A DNA stretch of 64,000 bases, from contig NZ_JADKYM010000011.1 in the NCBI RefSeq assembly GCF_015475875.1, positions 1 to 64,000 on the forward strand. Direction: 5' to 3'. Below, piece after piece: positions 1-9,291 of the stretch (positions are counted from its first letter, which is position 1; each line of letters begins with the position of its first letter). This stretch comes from Sphingopyxis solisilvae. GTDB taxonomy: Bacteria; Pseudomonadota; Alphaproteobacteria; Sphingomonadales; Sphingomonadaceae. Under the pieces are notes generated by a model that was not told the origin of the DNA, ran no database searches, and saw only the letters and a program-made list of their open reading frames with translations. Position numbers and translations under genes: made by a program.

Positions 1-985
1 GGGGGGGTGGCGGCGGGGGGGGCGCCATCGCGCGGCGATCCAGTCGGCTTGCGGTGACGGCAATCTCCTCAGCCGCATATCGGTCCATCTCGTCGGACGC
101 GATGACCGGCGGCAGTTCCCAAAGCGGATGGGTGCTGGTGATGTCCATTGGCCAGCATTTGAGTACCAACGCGCCCGGCGCGCTGCGCGGCAGCGGCGGA
201 CTGTAAACCTTGTTCAACCGGCCCGCGATGACGTTGAGCTGCGCGCCGGGAAAGCTGGTCACGCCGCCATTGGCCACGGTGATCCAGCCGGTCAGCGCCA
301 GCGTCTTGCCGTCGCTGCCACGGTCGGCGACATAGTTCGCCGCCCAGTCGAAACCCTCGGCCAGATAGAGCAACTGGATCTTGACGGCGCGCGCCGTACG
401 GCTTTCGACCAGCAGCGACAGCGTGGGCCTGGCCGACAGATCTTTCGGCACCCTGGGGTACAGCATCCGTTCGGGAAGCCCCGAACAGCCGAGCGCCTCG
501 AAGCCGCCTGCCGCGTTCTGCAACACGACCCCGCCATTGGGCCCCGCCTGAATGACCGCCTGCTGTTCGACGACCTGCCCCGTCCGCAGGTTGGTCCGGC
601 GCAGCGTGACGCTGCGTTTCAAAAACGCATCGACCAGGCCGGCGGGGGACAGCAACCGGGCGTCGCGATTCTTTTCGGCCACCCCGTCGGGCAGTCCGCT
701 GACCACTGCGGTTTCAGGCAACAGCCCCTCGGCCACGCCTTCGAGCCGCAGCACGCTCGTCCCGGCGGGCAGCGTGACGGTGCGCGTCTCGGTGATGAAG
801 GCAAAGCCTTGCGGCCAGTTCGGGTTGATCGCCCCGCCACCGCGATTCGGTGCGCGATAGACGGTGACCGCGGCATCGTCGATTTTCGTCGACACCACCA
901 CCGGTGTCGGCGGCTGCGCCGGCGCCGTGCCGGATACCAGCGCGCCTATCGCCGCCAGAACCGCGATCAGGGGACGTGCCCGCAC
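1..985 (-). CDS. DUF4139 domain secreted protein (partial, C-terminus off the window)
   Basis: About 328 codons are visible, running off the left edge. The frame has no start ATG; the best start is a GTG 11 nt after the stop of the upstream paralog, which gives a hydrophobic signal peptide (ARPLIAVLAAIGALVSG) ending in PAQ. The body repeats the layout of the next gene: a beta-rich N-terminal part, a TLRRTN...GQVVEQ segment matching TLVRTN in the paralog, an ARPTLSLLVES segment and the LAEGFDWAANYVA segment matching LTPNLGWTADYVA. It is therefore a tandem DUF4139 paralog, probably exported and cotranscribed. Family function is unknown. The visible end carries a proline stretch next to a run of G/C bases at the window edge. 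Confidence is good for the family, lower for the start. Confidence 0.75.
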   Translation of the reverse strand, partial: MRARPLIAVLAAIGALVSGTAPAQPPTPVVVSTKIDDAAVTVYRAPNRGGGAINPNWPQGFAFITETRTVTLPAGTSVLRLEGVAEGLLPETAVVSGLPDGVAEKNRDARLLSPAGLVDAFLKRSVTLRRTNLRTGQVVEQQAVIQAGPNGGVVLQNAAGGFEALGCSGLPERMLYPRVPKDLSARPTLSLLVESRTARAVKIQLLYLAEGFDWAANYVADRGSDGKTLALTGWITVANGGVTSFPGAQLNVIAGRLNKVYSPPLPRSAPGALVLKCWPMDITSTHPLWELPPVIASDEMDRYAAEEIAVTASRLDRRAMAPPPPPPP

Positions 986-995
986 CCGCCGCGAC

Positions 996-2384
996 TCAAT
1001 AGCGGGTGTCGAACGTAACGGTCAGATCGACCTTGCCATTGGCGGGAACCGGCACCCGCCATTCGACGCGGTCGGCCGATTGTCTTTCGCCCTTCAGGCT
1101 TTCGTCGCTGATCCGCACGTCGCCATAGAGACCGTCCTGCGCCAGCAGCACCGTGACCGGCGACGGTCGCGCGTTGCTCACCGTATATTTCATCTTGGTC
1201 ACCCAGCGCGAATCGCCCTTGCGCGTCCGCGACACGACGGTCGGCTGCACCTTCACGTCAAAGGCATCGCCGGTGCGCAGCGACATCGCCGACCCCATCG
1301 GCGTATGGTCGATCCGGTTTTCGCCGATGAACTGGGGGTCGCCGCGCGCATCGCGCATGTAAACGCGGATGGTCCCCGCCGGCAGCTGGTCGCCCAGCCC
1401 GCCCTGACGCGAGGTCGAAAAGCGCAGCACGCTCGACGTGCTGACCGGATCGTTTGTCGCCCCCAGCCAGCGATTGACATATTCATAGGTCGACTGGGCG
1501 GGCGCACCCTTGATGTCAAGAAAGCTCACCTGTTTCTGCTGGGCATTGGCGATCGTCGTGCGCTCGGCCAGCGGATAGAGATAATAATCGCCGAGGCGCT
1601 CGCGGTCGTTGCTTTCGGTCCCGGCGCTGTCGAGCGAACCCGTCATCCGGCGCAGCCCGCCGCCGCCCGCAGGATTGCCGGCCACGAGCAGCGTCCGCGC
1701 ATTGGTGAAGGTCGTCCCGGTGCTGTTGGTCAGCGTTACCCAGCCCTGAATATCCATCGCCCCCTTTGCTGCATCGAACAGCGCCACATAGTCGGCGGTC
1801 CAGCCAAGGTTCGGGGTCAGGTACGACAACCGCGCGGGAACGGTCCCGGCATTTGCGGCGTCGACGGTGACCGACAGGGTGGGCCGGGCGCGCAAATTGG
1901 GGGGCAGGCGGTCGAACACCGCGCGCACCGGCAGGCCGTCGTCGCGCAGCACCTCGATCCGTTCGCCGATCTGCAGCACGATGCCGCCGTTCGCTGCCAA
2001 CACCTTGGCACGCTCGCTGCGCTCCGCGCCGGTCGCGGGGTTGGTCCGCACCAGCGTGATCGACTGGCCGACGGCCTTGTCCATCAGCTTGTCGGGGGTC
2101 AGCAGGTCGAAATCGAAATTCTGCTCGACGATCGCGATGCCGGGCCCCGACAGCGTCACCGTTTCAGGACGGATGCGCGCCGACACGTCGGCAAACTCGA
2201 TCCGGCTGCGTCCGGCGGCAACGCTGAGGCGGCGCTCGTCCTGCACCAGCGACTGGCCGTTATTATAGATGGTGACCGCGACGTCGCCCTGGGCGCTGCC
2301 CGGCGCGCCATCCTGCGCGGCGGCGGCGCATGCCGCGATGCCGGCCACGGCAATCGCCCCGCAAGTCTTTGCCAAAGCGCGCAT
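996..2384 (-). CDS. DUF4139 domain-containing secreted protein
   Basis: A 462-residue protein with a clear signal peptide (residues 1-22, ending AAAAQD). An N-terminal segment with VTIYNNGQSLVQDERRL is followed by a large beta-rich DUF4139 region (conserved pieces LTPNLGWTADYVALFD, WVTLTNSTGTTF, YLYPLAERTTI) and a C-terminal sandwich ending VDLTVTFDTRY. It is presumably periplasmic or surface-exposed; no enzymatic role is known. ATG start with GGGGAGG seven nt upstream, but that sequence lies inside the terminator hairpin of the preceding gene. It is followed after 11 nt by a paralog in the same direction, so the two form an operon. Confidence 0.85.
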   Translation of the reverse strand: MRALAKTCGAIAVAGIAACAAAAQDGAPGSAQGDVAVTIYNNGQSLVQDERRLSVAAGRSRIEFADVSARIRPETVTLSGPGIAIVEQNFDFDLLTPDKLMDKAVGQSITLVRTNPATGAERSERAKVLAANGGIVLQIGERIEVLRDDGLPVRAVFDRLPPNLRARPTLSVTVDAANAGTVPARLSYLTPNLGWTADYVALFDAAKGAMDIQGWVTLTNSTGTTFTNARTLLVAGNPAGGGGLRRMTGSLDSAGTESNDRERLGDYYLYPLAERTTIANAQQKQVSFLDIKGAPAQSTYEYVNRWLGATNDPVSTSSVLRFSTSRQGGLGDQLPAGTIRVYMRDARGDPQFIGENRIDHTPMGSAMSLRTGDAFDVKVQPTVVSRTRKGDSRWVTKMKYTVSNARPSPVTVLLAQDGLYGDVRISDESLKGERQSADRVEWRVPVPANGKVDLTVTFDTRY

Positions 2385-2421
2385 AAAAAAGCCTCCCCGC
2401 CGATGATCGTGCAGGGAGGCT
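2385..2421 (-). terminator. Rho-independent terminator of the DUF4167 gene, overlapping the ribosome site of the DUF4139 gene
   Basis: On the minus strand AGCCTCCC (2421-2414) pairs with GGGAGGCT (2397-2390), with a 16-nt loop, followed directly by six T and then the ATG of the next gene. The 3' arm carries GGGGAGG at ideal Shine-Dalgarno spacing from that ATG, so the hairpin would both end transcription and hide the ribosome site. Confidence 0.85.
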
Positions 2422-2461
2422 AAGCGATGTGCCGGTCAATGACCAGCGGGAAGATGTACCG

Positions 2462-3274
2462 TTATTCGGCGGCTTCGACGTCGGTCGCGCTGCGGGCCGC
2501 CAGCGTGCGGCGGGTGCGGCGCGGCTTGGCCGCGGGCGCTTCGTCACCGTTTTCGCTGTCGGCATCGGCGTTGCGGTCGGGACGGCCGATCGCCGGCGGC
2601 AGCGCCGCGGTGTCGATGCCAGTGCTGCCGTCGTCGCCCGATTCGGCGGCGCGCGGCCGGCGCGGGCCGCGGCGGCTGGCGCGCGGGGCGGGCGCGGCGT
2701 CCTCGGCGGTGTCGCCCTCATTGTCACCATCGTCATCGGGTTCGGCTTCGCGGCGCGGCCGGTCGCGATTGCGTTCGTTGCGGTCGCCGCGGCCCTGCTG
2801 CTGGCGGTTGCCGCGATTATCGTCGTCGCGGCGGTCGCGAGTGCCGCGCGCTTCGCCGTCGCCGCGGCGTTCGTCGCCCTCGCCCTCACCATCGCCGCGA
2901 TCGGCTTCGGATTCAAAACCGCTGTCGTCATGGCCGTCGAAATCCTCGACGCCGCGGATTTCGCGGCCGCGGTCCTGGCCGCGATCCTGGCCGTTTGCCG
3001 CCGCCTTTTCTTCCTGGCGGGTGCGGAAATCGCTGACGACCCGGAAATAATGGTCGGCGAACTGCAAATAATATTCGGTCTGGACACGATCACCCGCCAG
3101 CTGCGCATCGCGCGCCAGATTGCGGTATTTTTCGATCATCTGGGCGCCGTTGCCGCGGGCGCGGCTGTCGATACGGTTCGCCTGGTCAACCCCGCCACGG
3201 CCGCCCGATTGGGGCCGGTTGTTGTTGCTGTTATTGTTGCGGCCGCGACGGCGACCGCTTTGCCGGTTGTTCAT
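2462..3274 (-). CDS. DUF4167 domain-containing protein
   Basis: 270 residues with the usual DUF4167 plan: a short basic, Asn/Arg/Gly-rich N-terminus (MNNRQSGRRRGRNNNSNNN), the conserved helical core at about residues 30-85 (DSRARGNGAQMIEKYRNLARDA, then DRVQTEYYLQFADHYFRV), then a long low-complexity Arg/Asp/Gly tail and an Ala-rich end. The family is restricted mainly to alphaproteobacteria and usually sits beside prmC, as here. The RGG-like composition suggests nucleic-acid binding, but this is inference. ATG at 3274 is preferred over an in-frame TTG two codons upstream. A strong terminator follows. Confidence 0.88.
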   Translation of the reverse strand: MNNRQSGRRRGRNNNSNNNRPQSGGRGGVDQANRIDSRARGNGAQMIEKYRNLARDAQLAGDRVQTEYYLQFADHYFRVVSDFRTRQEEKAAANGQDRGQDRGREIRGVEDFDGHDDSGFESEADRGDGEGEGDERRGDGEARGTRDRRDDDNRGNRQQQGRGDRNERNRDRPRREAEPDDDGDNEGDTAEDAAPAPRASRRGPRRPRAAESGDDGSTGIDTAALPPAIGRPDRNADADSENGDEAPAAKPRRTRRTLAARSATDVEAAE

Positions 3275-3542
3275 GTTCAAACTGAAACATCCTGTCGAAA
3301 AGCTGATAAGCTATGCCAACCCCTTTTGGCCGACCGCGCGGTTTGCGCGCCGTGCCCGCGCGCCGTGCGCGGTTCTTGCCCTTTACCGCTCGCCTGGACC
3401 GGGGTCCGGTACGAACATCGTAAGTGGGAAGCAGATCCGCCGGACCAGTATCGATGCCGTGCATCGCCAAAGGTGTCCCAGCCGGGTCTGTAACCGGCCC
3501 CTACCGTGCTTTGCGGCGAAAACCAAGCGAATTTTGCCGCGC
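3275..3542. other. Intergenic spacer, 268 bp
   Basis: Lies between the start of the DUF4167 gene and the stop of prmC, both on the minus strand. It presumably holds the DUF4167 promoter, but I see no convincing -35/-10 pair, palindrome family or short coding frame. Confidence 0.5.
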
Positions 3543-4394
3543 TCACTTCCGCGTCAGGATCAGCGCGCGGTCGCGCCCGCCCAGGTCGCGGCGGCAGGCC
3601 ACGGCAAATCCGGCTGCTTCGGCCAGCGCCGTGACCGCCGCCCGCTGGCGGGCGCCGATTTCCAGCACCGCGGCACCGCCCGGCGCCAGCAACCGCGGCA
3701 GGTCGGGGATAATCCGCCGGTAATCGTCCAGCCCGTCAGCGCCTGCGAACAGCGCCTCGCGCGGCTCGTGATCGGCCACGTCGGGCATCAACGGTTCGGC
3801 ATCGGCGATATAGGGCGGGTTGCACAGGATCAGGTCGAACGGGCCGTCGACCCCGTTGCCCCAGTCGCCCGATCGAAAGGTCGCGCGCTCCGCCATCCCC
3901 GACGCCGCGGCATTGTCGCGCGCATAGGCCAGCGCAAATTCGGACGCATCGATCCCGAGCCCGGTTGCGGCAGGAAATTCGCTCAGCACCGCGAGCAACA
4001 AAGTCCCCGGCCCCGTCCCGAGATCGAGCACCCGCGACGGCCACCCCGCCCCGCGTTCGCGCGCGCGTTCGAGACACGCCTCGACCAGGGTTTCGCTGTC
4101 GGGGCGCGGGATGAGCACCCCCGGCCCCACTTCGATCCGCAGCGTCCAGAAATCGCGATAGCCGAGGATATAGGCCATTGGCTCATGCGCCATTCGCCGC
4201 GCGATCAGATGCGTGTAATGTTCGGGAACAACGAACCGCGCCGGATCGAGCAGCACATCCTGCCGCGCGACCCCCAGCGCGTGCGCCATCAACAGTTCGG
4301 CATCGAGCCGCGGGGTGTCGCTGATCGCGGTGAGCAGGTTGGTGGCGGTGCGCAGCGATTCGGCCACCCCCGCATAAGTCGGCCGTTCAGTCAC
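3543..4394 (-). CDS. prmC: Peptide chain release factor N5-glutamine methyltransferase PrmC (HemK)
   Basis: Methylates the glutamine of the GGQ loop in release factors, using S-adenosylmethionine, in the cytoplasm. 283 residues, normal for the family. The N-terminal helical domain is followed by the class I methyltransferase fold with [16 protein letters not shown] (SAM site) and the diagnostic [11 protein letters not shown] motif, then [21 protein letters not shown]. The start is GTG at 4394, overlapping the last 8 nt of prfA, so the enzyme is translationally coupled to its substrate gene. Confidence 0.95.
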   Translation of the reverse strand: MTERPTYAGVAESLRTATNLLTAISDTPRLDAELLMAHALGVARQDVLLDPARFVVPEHYTHLIARRMAHEPMAYILGYRDFWTLRIEVGPGVLIPRPDSETLVEACLERARERGAGWPSRVLDLGTGPGTLLLAVLSEFPAATGLGIDASEFALAYARDNAAASGMAERATFRSGDWGNGVDGPFDLILCNPPYIADAEPLMPDVADHEPREALFAGADGLDDYRRIIPDLPRLLAPGGAAVLEIGARQRAAVTALAEAAGFAVACRRDLGGRDRALILTRK

Positions 4395-5454
4395 CCAGCC
4401 CCGCCAGCCGCTGCGCCTGATCTTCGGCGATCAGCGCGTCGATCAGCTCGTCCATCGCCCCCTCGATGATTTCGGGCAGCCGGTGGAGGGTCAGGTTGAT
4501 GCGGTGGTCGGTCACGCGGCCTTGCGGGAAATTATAGGTGCGGATGCGTTCGGAACGGTCGCCCGACCCGACCATCGACTTGCGCGCCGACGCCTCGGCA
4601 TCGTGGATCTTGGCGCGCTCCAGATCATAGAGCCGCGCGCGCAGCACCTGCATCGCCTTCGCGCGGTTCTTGTGCTGGCTACGCTGGTCCTGCTGGATCA
4701 CGACAAGGCCGCTAGGGATATGGGTGATGCGGATTGCGCTGTCGGTGGTGTTGACGTGCTGCCCTCCGGCCCCCGATGCGCGATAGATGTCGATCTTCAG
4801 GTCGCTGTCGTTGATCGCGACGTCGACCTCCTCGGCCTCGGGCAGCACCGCGACGGTCGCGGCGCTGGTATGGATGCGTCCCTGGCTTTCGGTCGCGGGA
4901 ACGCGCTGGACGCGGTGGACGCCGCTTTCGAACTTCAGCTTGGCGAACACGCCCTGCCCGCTCACCGACGCGACGACTTCCTTGTAGCCGCCGACCTCGG
5001 CCTCGTTCGCCGAGATAATCTCGACCTTCCACCCCTGCCCGTCGGCATAGCGGCTGTACATGCGCAACAGGTCGCCCGCGAACAGCGCCGCCTCGTCGCC
5101 GCCGGTGCCGGCGCGGATTTCGAGCATCGCCGCGCGCGCGTCGGCAACGTCCTTGGGCAAGAGCTTGATCGCGAGGTCATGTTCGGCGGCGGGCAGCGCC
5201 GCCTCGACCGCCGCGATTTCCTCGGCCGCCATCGCCTTCATCTCGGGATCGGCGAGCATTTCGGTGAGCGAGGTGAGTTCGCCGCGCAATCGCACCACTT
5301 CGCGCGCCGCGGTCGCGACGGGTTCGAGCTCGGCAAACTCCTTCGACGCTGCAACAAAATCGGCAGGCGCCATATCGCCAGTCGCCATGCGCGCTTGCAG
5401 CGCGGCATGGCGTTCGATGATGGCGTCGATCTGGCGTTCGGATACGGAGGTCAT
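4387..5454 (-). CDS. prfA: Peptide chain release factor 1
   Basis: Recognises UAA/UAG stop codons and triggers peptide release on the ribosome. 355 residues, close to the family norm. The codon-recognition motif is P-A-T in RVPATESQG, which marks RF1 rather than RF2; the catalytic loop is GAGGQHVN near residue 230, followed by [16 protein letters not shown] start with GGAGG a few nt upstream. It forms an operon with prmC. A palindromic repeat element separates it from hisS, which lies upstream on the same strand. Confidence 0.97.
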   Translation of the reverse strand: MTSVSERQIDAIIERHAALQARMATGDMAPADFVAASKEFAELEPVATAAREVVRLRGELTSLTEMLADPEMKAMAAEEIAAVEAALPAAEHDLAIKLLPKDVADARAAMLEIRAGTGGDEAALFAGDLLRMYSRYADGQGWKVEIISANEAEVGGYKEVVASVSGQGVFAKLKFESGVHRVQRVPATESQGRIHTSAATVAVLPEAEEVDVAINDSDLKIDIYRASGAGGQHVNTTDSAIRITHIPSGLVVIQQDQRSQHKNRAKAMQVLRARLYDLERAKIHDAEASARKSMVGSGDRSERIRTYNFPQGRVTDHRINLTLHRLPEIIEGAMDELIDALIAEDQAQRLAGLGD

Positions 5455-5460
5455 TCAAAT

Positions 5461-5592
5461 CCTCCCCGGAACGGGGAGGGGGACCGCCGCGAAGCGGTGG
5501 TGGAGGGGGTGCGCGGCCTCACGCGACATCAGAGACCGAAAGCCCCCTCCGTCAGCGCCACGCGCTGCCACCTCCCCGCAAGCGGGGAGGAT
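5461..5592. repeat. Dispersed palindromic element, family A, copy 1
   Basis: Opens with CCTCCCCggaaCGGGGAGG, followed by ACCGCCGCGAAGCGGTGGT and GGAGGGGG, then a variable middle, then CCCCCTCCGTCAGCGC, GCTGCCACCTCCCC and a closing GGGGAGGAT. The same modules in the same order occur at 19329-19473 and 48709-48846, and inverted at 25741-25877. It lies between hisS and prfA and could fold into a long branched hairpin in the transcript. Confidence 0.85.
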
Positions 5593-5621
5593 CGTTGTCT
5601 GATTGGCGGAAACGGACGTCA

Positions 5622-6869
5622 TCAGAGCGTGCGGATGATCTTGTTGATCGCCAATGTAAGGCCCTCGTCGCCACGGATATTTGTGTACGATTGGCCATCA
5701 CGCGTTCCGATCGCAACCAAAGCGCGCGCTGGAATCTTCCCCGCCTTGTCGAAGCGCTTTCGCGGCGACCCAGTAGCAACGATCTCAGTTGCCAGCCCTT
5801 CGCTACGCATCGCGGCGAGCGTTTTCATGGCGTATGCGAGCAGGCCATCGTCCTCGACCGCAATCACTGCATCAAGCCTCGTGTCGATCACATCGTCCGC
5901 AACCAACATCGCCAACCGCTCGATCCCCGCCGCCCAGCCGACCGCCGCGGTCGGTGGCCCGCCGAGCGCTTCGATCAGTCCGTCATAACGACCACCGCCG
6001 AGCACGGTGCCCTGCGCCCCCAGCCGGTCGGTGACGAACTCGAATGCAGTATGCCGATAATAGTCGAGCCCGCGCACCAGTCGCGCATTGCGTTCCCACG
6101 CCACGCCCGCCGCGTCCAAACCCGCCGTCACCGCGCCGAAGAAGTCCTGCGCCTCGCTGGTCAGAAACGCATCGATGTCGGGCGCGCTGTCAGCGATCGG
6201 GCGGTCTTTGGGATCCTTGCTGTCCAGAATCCGCAGCGGATTCTTGTCGAGCCGCGCCAAGCTGTCCTCGGACAGGTCGCCGCGGTGCGCCTCGAAATGC
6301 TCGACCAGCGCCGTGCGCCACGCATCACGGCTCGCCGCATCGCCGAGCGTGTTGAGGGTCAAAGTCACGCCATCGCCGATCCCCAATTCCTTGAGCAACT
6401 GGTCGGCAAACACCAGCAGTTCGGCGTCGGCGAGCGGGCTTTCGCTGCCCAGCACTTCGGCGTCCAATTGGTGGAACTGGCGATAGCGCCCCTTTTGCGG
6501 GCGTTCGTAGCGGAACAAAGGCCCATGCGTCGCGACCTTCAGCGGCGCATACTGCTGCCAGCCGTTGGTGATATACGCCCGCGCGATCCCCGCGGTAAAT
6601 TCGGGGCGCAAGGTGATCGATTCGCCGCCGCGATCCTCGAACGAATACATTTCCTTTGATACCACGTCGGTCGTCTCGCCCAGCGAGCGCGCGAACACTG
6701 CGGTCGGCTCGATCACCGGTACCTCGATCCGCTTGTAGCCATAGAGGCGACGAACGTGCTCGAACGTCTCGACGACATGCGCAAAACGGTCGGCGAAATC
6801 GCCCAGCATGTCCTGGGTGCCACGCACGGCCTGCGGGGTCGGGATTTTGGCGGATTTGTCCTTGCTCAT
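5622..6869 (-). CDS. hisS: Histidyl-tRNA synthetase
   Basis: Charges tRNA-His with histidine; a class II synthetase. 415 residues from the ATG at 6869 ([20 protein letters not shown]); the frame stays open upstream, but that extension only reads through a repeat element. Class II motifs are visible: [20 protein letters not shown] (motif 1), [14 protein letters not shown] (histidine and ATP site, motif 2), [15 protein letters not shown] (histidine A motif) and GGGRYDGL. The C-terminal anticodon-binding domain runs from about residue 320 to the end. Confidence 0.96.
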   Translation of the reverse strand: MSKDKSAKIPTPQAVRGTQDMLGDFADRFAHVVETFEHVRRLYGYKRIEVPVIEPTAVFARSLGETTDVVSKEMYSFEDRGGESITLRPEFTAGIARAYITNGWQQYAPLKVATHGPLFRYERPQKGRYRQFHQLDAEVLGSESPLADAELLVFADQLLKELGIGDGVTLTLNTLGDAASRDAWRTALVEHFEAHRGDLSEDSLARLDKNPLRILDSKDPKDRPIADSAPDIDAFLTSEAQDFFGAVTAGLDAAGVAWERNARLVRGLDYYRHTAFEFVTDRLGAQGTVLGGGRYDGLIEALGGPPTAAVGWAAGIERLAMLVADDVIDTRLDAVIAVEDDGLLAYAMKTLAAMRSEGLATEIVATGSPRKRFDKAGKIPARALVAIGTRDGQSYTNIRGDEGLTLAINKIIRTL

Positions 6870-6908
6870 GGGCGCGGCGTCTAGTCGATTTTCAGAAGAG
6901 CGCAAAGT

Positions 6909-7090
6909 CCCCTCTCCCCTTGTGGGAGAGGGATGCGCAGACTTGGCAGCTTGCCGCCTAGTCGAAGCTGGGTGAGGGGTCGCGAGCCAATGGCTCGCGC
7001 GCTCGCTTGGCGAGCGCAACCCCTCATCCCACTACGCCTCGTCGCTTCGCGACAAGGCTTCATATCCTTCTCCCGCAAGGGGAGAAGGAG
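6909..7090. repeat. Dispersed palindromic element, family B, copy 1
   Basis: Opens with CCCTCTCCCCTTGTGGGAGAG and closes with CCTTCTCCCGCAAGGGGAGAAGG, enclosing GCAGCTTGCCGCCTAG, GTGAGGGGT and CGCTTCGCGACAAGGCTTC modules. It fills the divergent gap between hisS and the M61 peptidase. A related copy is at 15580-15737. Confidence 0.75.
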
Positions 7091-7125
7091 TTGTGATTGC
7101 CGCCATTTCACGCCACAATCCGTCC

Positions 7126-9051
7126 ATGAAAAAACAACTGCTCGTCGCAATCGCCCTCGCCGCCCTCACCCCCGCCGCCTTAGCCCAGACCGGCAACAGC
7201 CGTCCGCAGCCGGTGGTCCAGCCGCTCACCATCCCGTTGCCCGCCGACAAGCCCTATCCGGGCACGATGCAGCTCAAGGTCGACGCCACCGACGTCGCAC
7301 GCGGCATTTTCCGCGTCCGCCAGACAATCCCGGTCGCCAAAGCCGGCAAGCTGACCCTGCTCTATCCCGAATGGCTGCCCGGCAAGCACGCCCCGCGCGG
7401 CGCGATTGCCGAAATGGCGGGGCTCAAACCAACCGCGGGTGGCAAGCCGCTGAGCTGGACGCGGCAACCGACCGATGTCTATGCCTTCGACGTCGATGTC
7501 CCCGCCGGCGTCAAAAGCATCGACGTGACCTTCGAATTCCTCTCGCCGACGCGCAGCAGCGAGGGCCGCGTCGTCGTCACCCCGGCGATGATGAACCTGC
7601 AATGGGAACAGGTCAGCCTGTACCCCGCGGGCTATTTCACGCGGCAGATCCCGGTGCAGCTGGAGGTCACGCTGCCCGACGGATGGACCGGCGTCGCCGC
7701 GCTCGACGGGCTGAAAATGTCGGGCAACCGCTACAGCTATGCGCCGACCAATTATGAAGTGCTGGTCGACAGCCCGATGTTCGCCGGACGCCATTTCCGC
7801 AAATGGGATCTGGGGCACAATGTCACGCTGAACGTCGTCGCCGACGAGGCGCAATATCTCGACGCGCGTCCCGATCATATCGCGCGCCACGCGGCGCTGG
7901 TGTCCGAAACCGTCGCGCTGTTCGGGTCGCGCCCCTTCGACCGGTACGAATTCCTCCTCGCGCTGACCGACGAGCTGGGCGGCATCGGGCTGGAACATCA
8001 TCGCAGCAGCGAAAACAGTCGCAAGCCCGATTATTTCACCAAATGGGACGATAATGACAGCATCCGCGGGCTGCTGCCGCACGAGCTGGTCCACAGCTGG
8101 AACGGCAAATATCGCCGCCCCGACAAATTATGGACCCCCGATTTCCGCACCCCGATGCAGGGCAATCTGCTGTGGGTTTACGAAGGACAGACCAGCTATT
8201 GGGACCTGGTCCTCGCCGGCCGGTCGGGGATGCAGTCGAAAGAGATGATCCTGGGCGAATGGGCGACGCACGCGGGTTTCTACAGCGTCCAGCCCGCCCG
8301 CGAATGGCGCGCGGTCGAGGATACGACGCTCGACCCCGTCATCGCGGCGCGCAAGCCCAAACCCTTTGCCAGCTGGTCGCGCGGCGAGGATTATTACAAC
8401 GAAGGATCGCTGGTCTGGCTGGAGGCCGACATGCTGATCCGCGCCGCAACCAATCACACGCGCAGCCTCGACGATTTCGCCCGCGCCTTTTTCGGCGGGC
8501 GCGACGGCGACTGGGGGCAGAACAGCTATAATTTCGACGATGTCGTCGCCGCCCTGAACGCGGTGCATCCCTATGACTGGGCGGGGTTCTTGCGCGACCG
8601 GTTCCAGAAGCCGGAACGCCCCGCCCCGCTTGGCGGCATCGAAGGTGCGGGATACCGGCTGGTGTGGCGCGACGCGCCCAATATATTCGACCGCGACCGC
8701 ATGGCGCAGGCACGCAATCTCGACCTCACCCATTCGCTGGGGATGACGATCGACAAGGATGGCATCGCCAGCACCATCCTGTGGAATGGTCCGGCGTTCA
8801 GGGCCGACATTGTGAACGGCAGCAAGATCGTCGCGGTCGACGGTACCAGCTACAGCCGCGAACGGCTGGAGGCCGCGATCCGCGCCGCAACCGACGGCAA
8901 GACGCCGGTCCGCCTGCTCGTCGAACGCGGCGGGCGCTATCGCAACGTCGACATCGCCTATCACGGCGGGCTGCGCTGGCCGCATCTGGAGAAGGTCCGG
9001 ACCGGCCCCGACTGGTTCGACCGGCTGCTGGCGCCGAAACGGCAACTTTAG
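7126..9051 (+). CDS. M61 family metallopeptidase with C-terminal PDZ domain
   Basis: 641 residues, predicted periplasmic. The ATG at 7126 gives a classic signal peptide (KKQLLVAIALAALTPAALAQ); an upstream in-frame start would remove it. The N-terminal beta-rich domain includes YPEWLPGKHAPRG. The catalytic zinc motif HELVHSW lies near residue 325 and WVYEGQTSYW provides the downstream glutamate, as in glycyl aminopeptidase-type M61 enzymes. A PDZ-like domain follows near residues 500-620 (LGMTIDKDGIASTILWNGPA, GSKIVAVDG). Likely trims N-terminal glycine or alanine peptides in the envelope; the substrate is inferred from the family. Transcribed divergently from hisS. Confidence 0.92.
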   Translation: MKKQLLVAIALAALTPAALAQTGNSRPQPVVQPLTIPLPADKPYPGTMQLKVDATDVARGIFRVRQTIPVAKAGKLTLLYPEWLPGKHAPRGAIAEMAGLKPTAGGKPLSWTRQPTDVYAFDVDVPAGVKSIDVTFEFLSPTRSSEGRVVVTPAMMNLQWEQVSLYPAGYFTRQIPVQLEVTLPDGWTGVAALDGLKMSGNRYSYAPTNYEVLVDSPMFAGRHFRKWDLGHNVTLNVVADEAQYLDARPDHIARHAALVSETVALFGSRPFDRYEFLLALTDELGGIGLEHHRSSENSRKPDYFTKWDDNDSIRGLLPHELVHSWNGKYRRPDKLWTPDFRTPMQGNLLWVYEGQTSYWDLVLAGRSGMQSKEMILGEWATHAGFYSVQPAREWRAVEDTTLDPVIAARKPKPFASWSRGEDYYNEGSLVWLEADMLIRAATNHTRSLDDFARAFFGGRDGDWGQNSYNFDDVVAALNAVHPYDWAGFLRDRFQKPERPAPLGGIEGAGYRLVWRDAPNIFDRDRMAQARNLDLTHSLGMTIDKDGIASTILWNGPAFRADIVNGSKIVAVDGTSYSRERLEAAIRAATDGKTPVRLLVERGGRYRNVDIAYHGGLRWPHLEKVRTGPDWFDRLLAPKRQL

Positions 9052-9074
9052 AGCAGGGCGACGTCAACCAGGGT

Positions 9075-9157
9075 CGTCATTGCGAGGAGCGAAGCGACGC
9101 GGCAATCCAGAGTGTGCGTAAACCGCCCTGGATTGCTTCGCTTCGCTCGCAATGACG
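9075..9157. repeat. Dispersed palindromic element, family C, copy 1
   Basis: The left arm CGTCATTGCGAGGAGCGAAG and the right arm CGCTTCGCTCGCAATGACG pair over about 30 bases with small mismatches, around a loop containing GTGCGTAAACCG. The second copy at 33114-33190 has a perfect 30-bp stem and its loop in the opposite orientation. It sits in the 240-bp gap between the M61 peptidase and ppa. Confidence 0.85.
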
Positions 9158-9291
9158 CGTTGGATTAACCCAAAGTCATCAATCTCTAGCGCCCTCCCTT
9201 GAACGGGAAGGGCTTAAAGCCTCGACTTTCCCCGCCACCCGGCGCTAAAGGCGCCCGCGATTCAAAAAAGCCAAAAGGACTCCACTCTCCC

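Noticed and set aside
864-2423. Long plus-strand ORF (519 codons) antisense to the DUF4139 gene
   Set aside because: No family character, Arg/Ala/Gly-rich; a shadow of high-GC codon use in the real gene on the other strand. The same applies to the other long opposite-strand ORFs.
9075-9157. Possible CRISPR or attachment site
   Set aside because: Single hairpins at scattered places, with no regular spacer array or adjacent cas/integrase gene.
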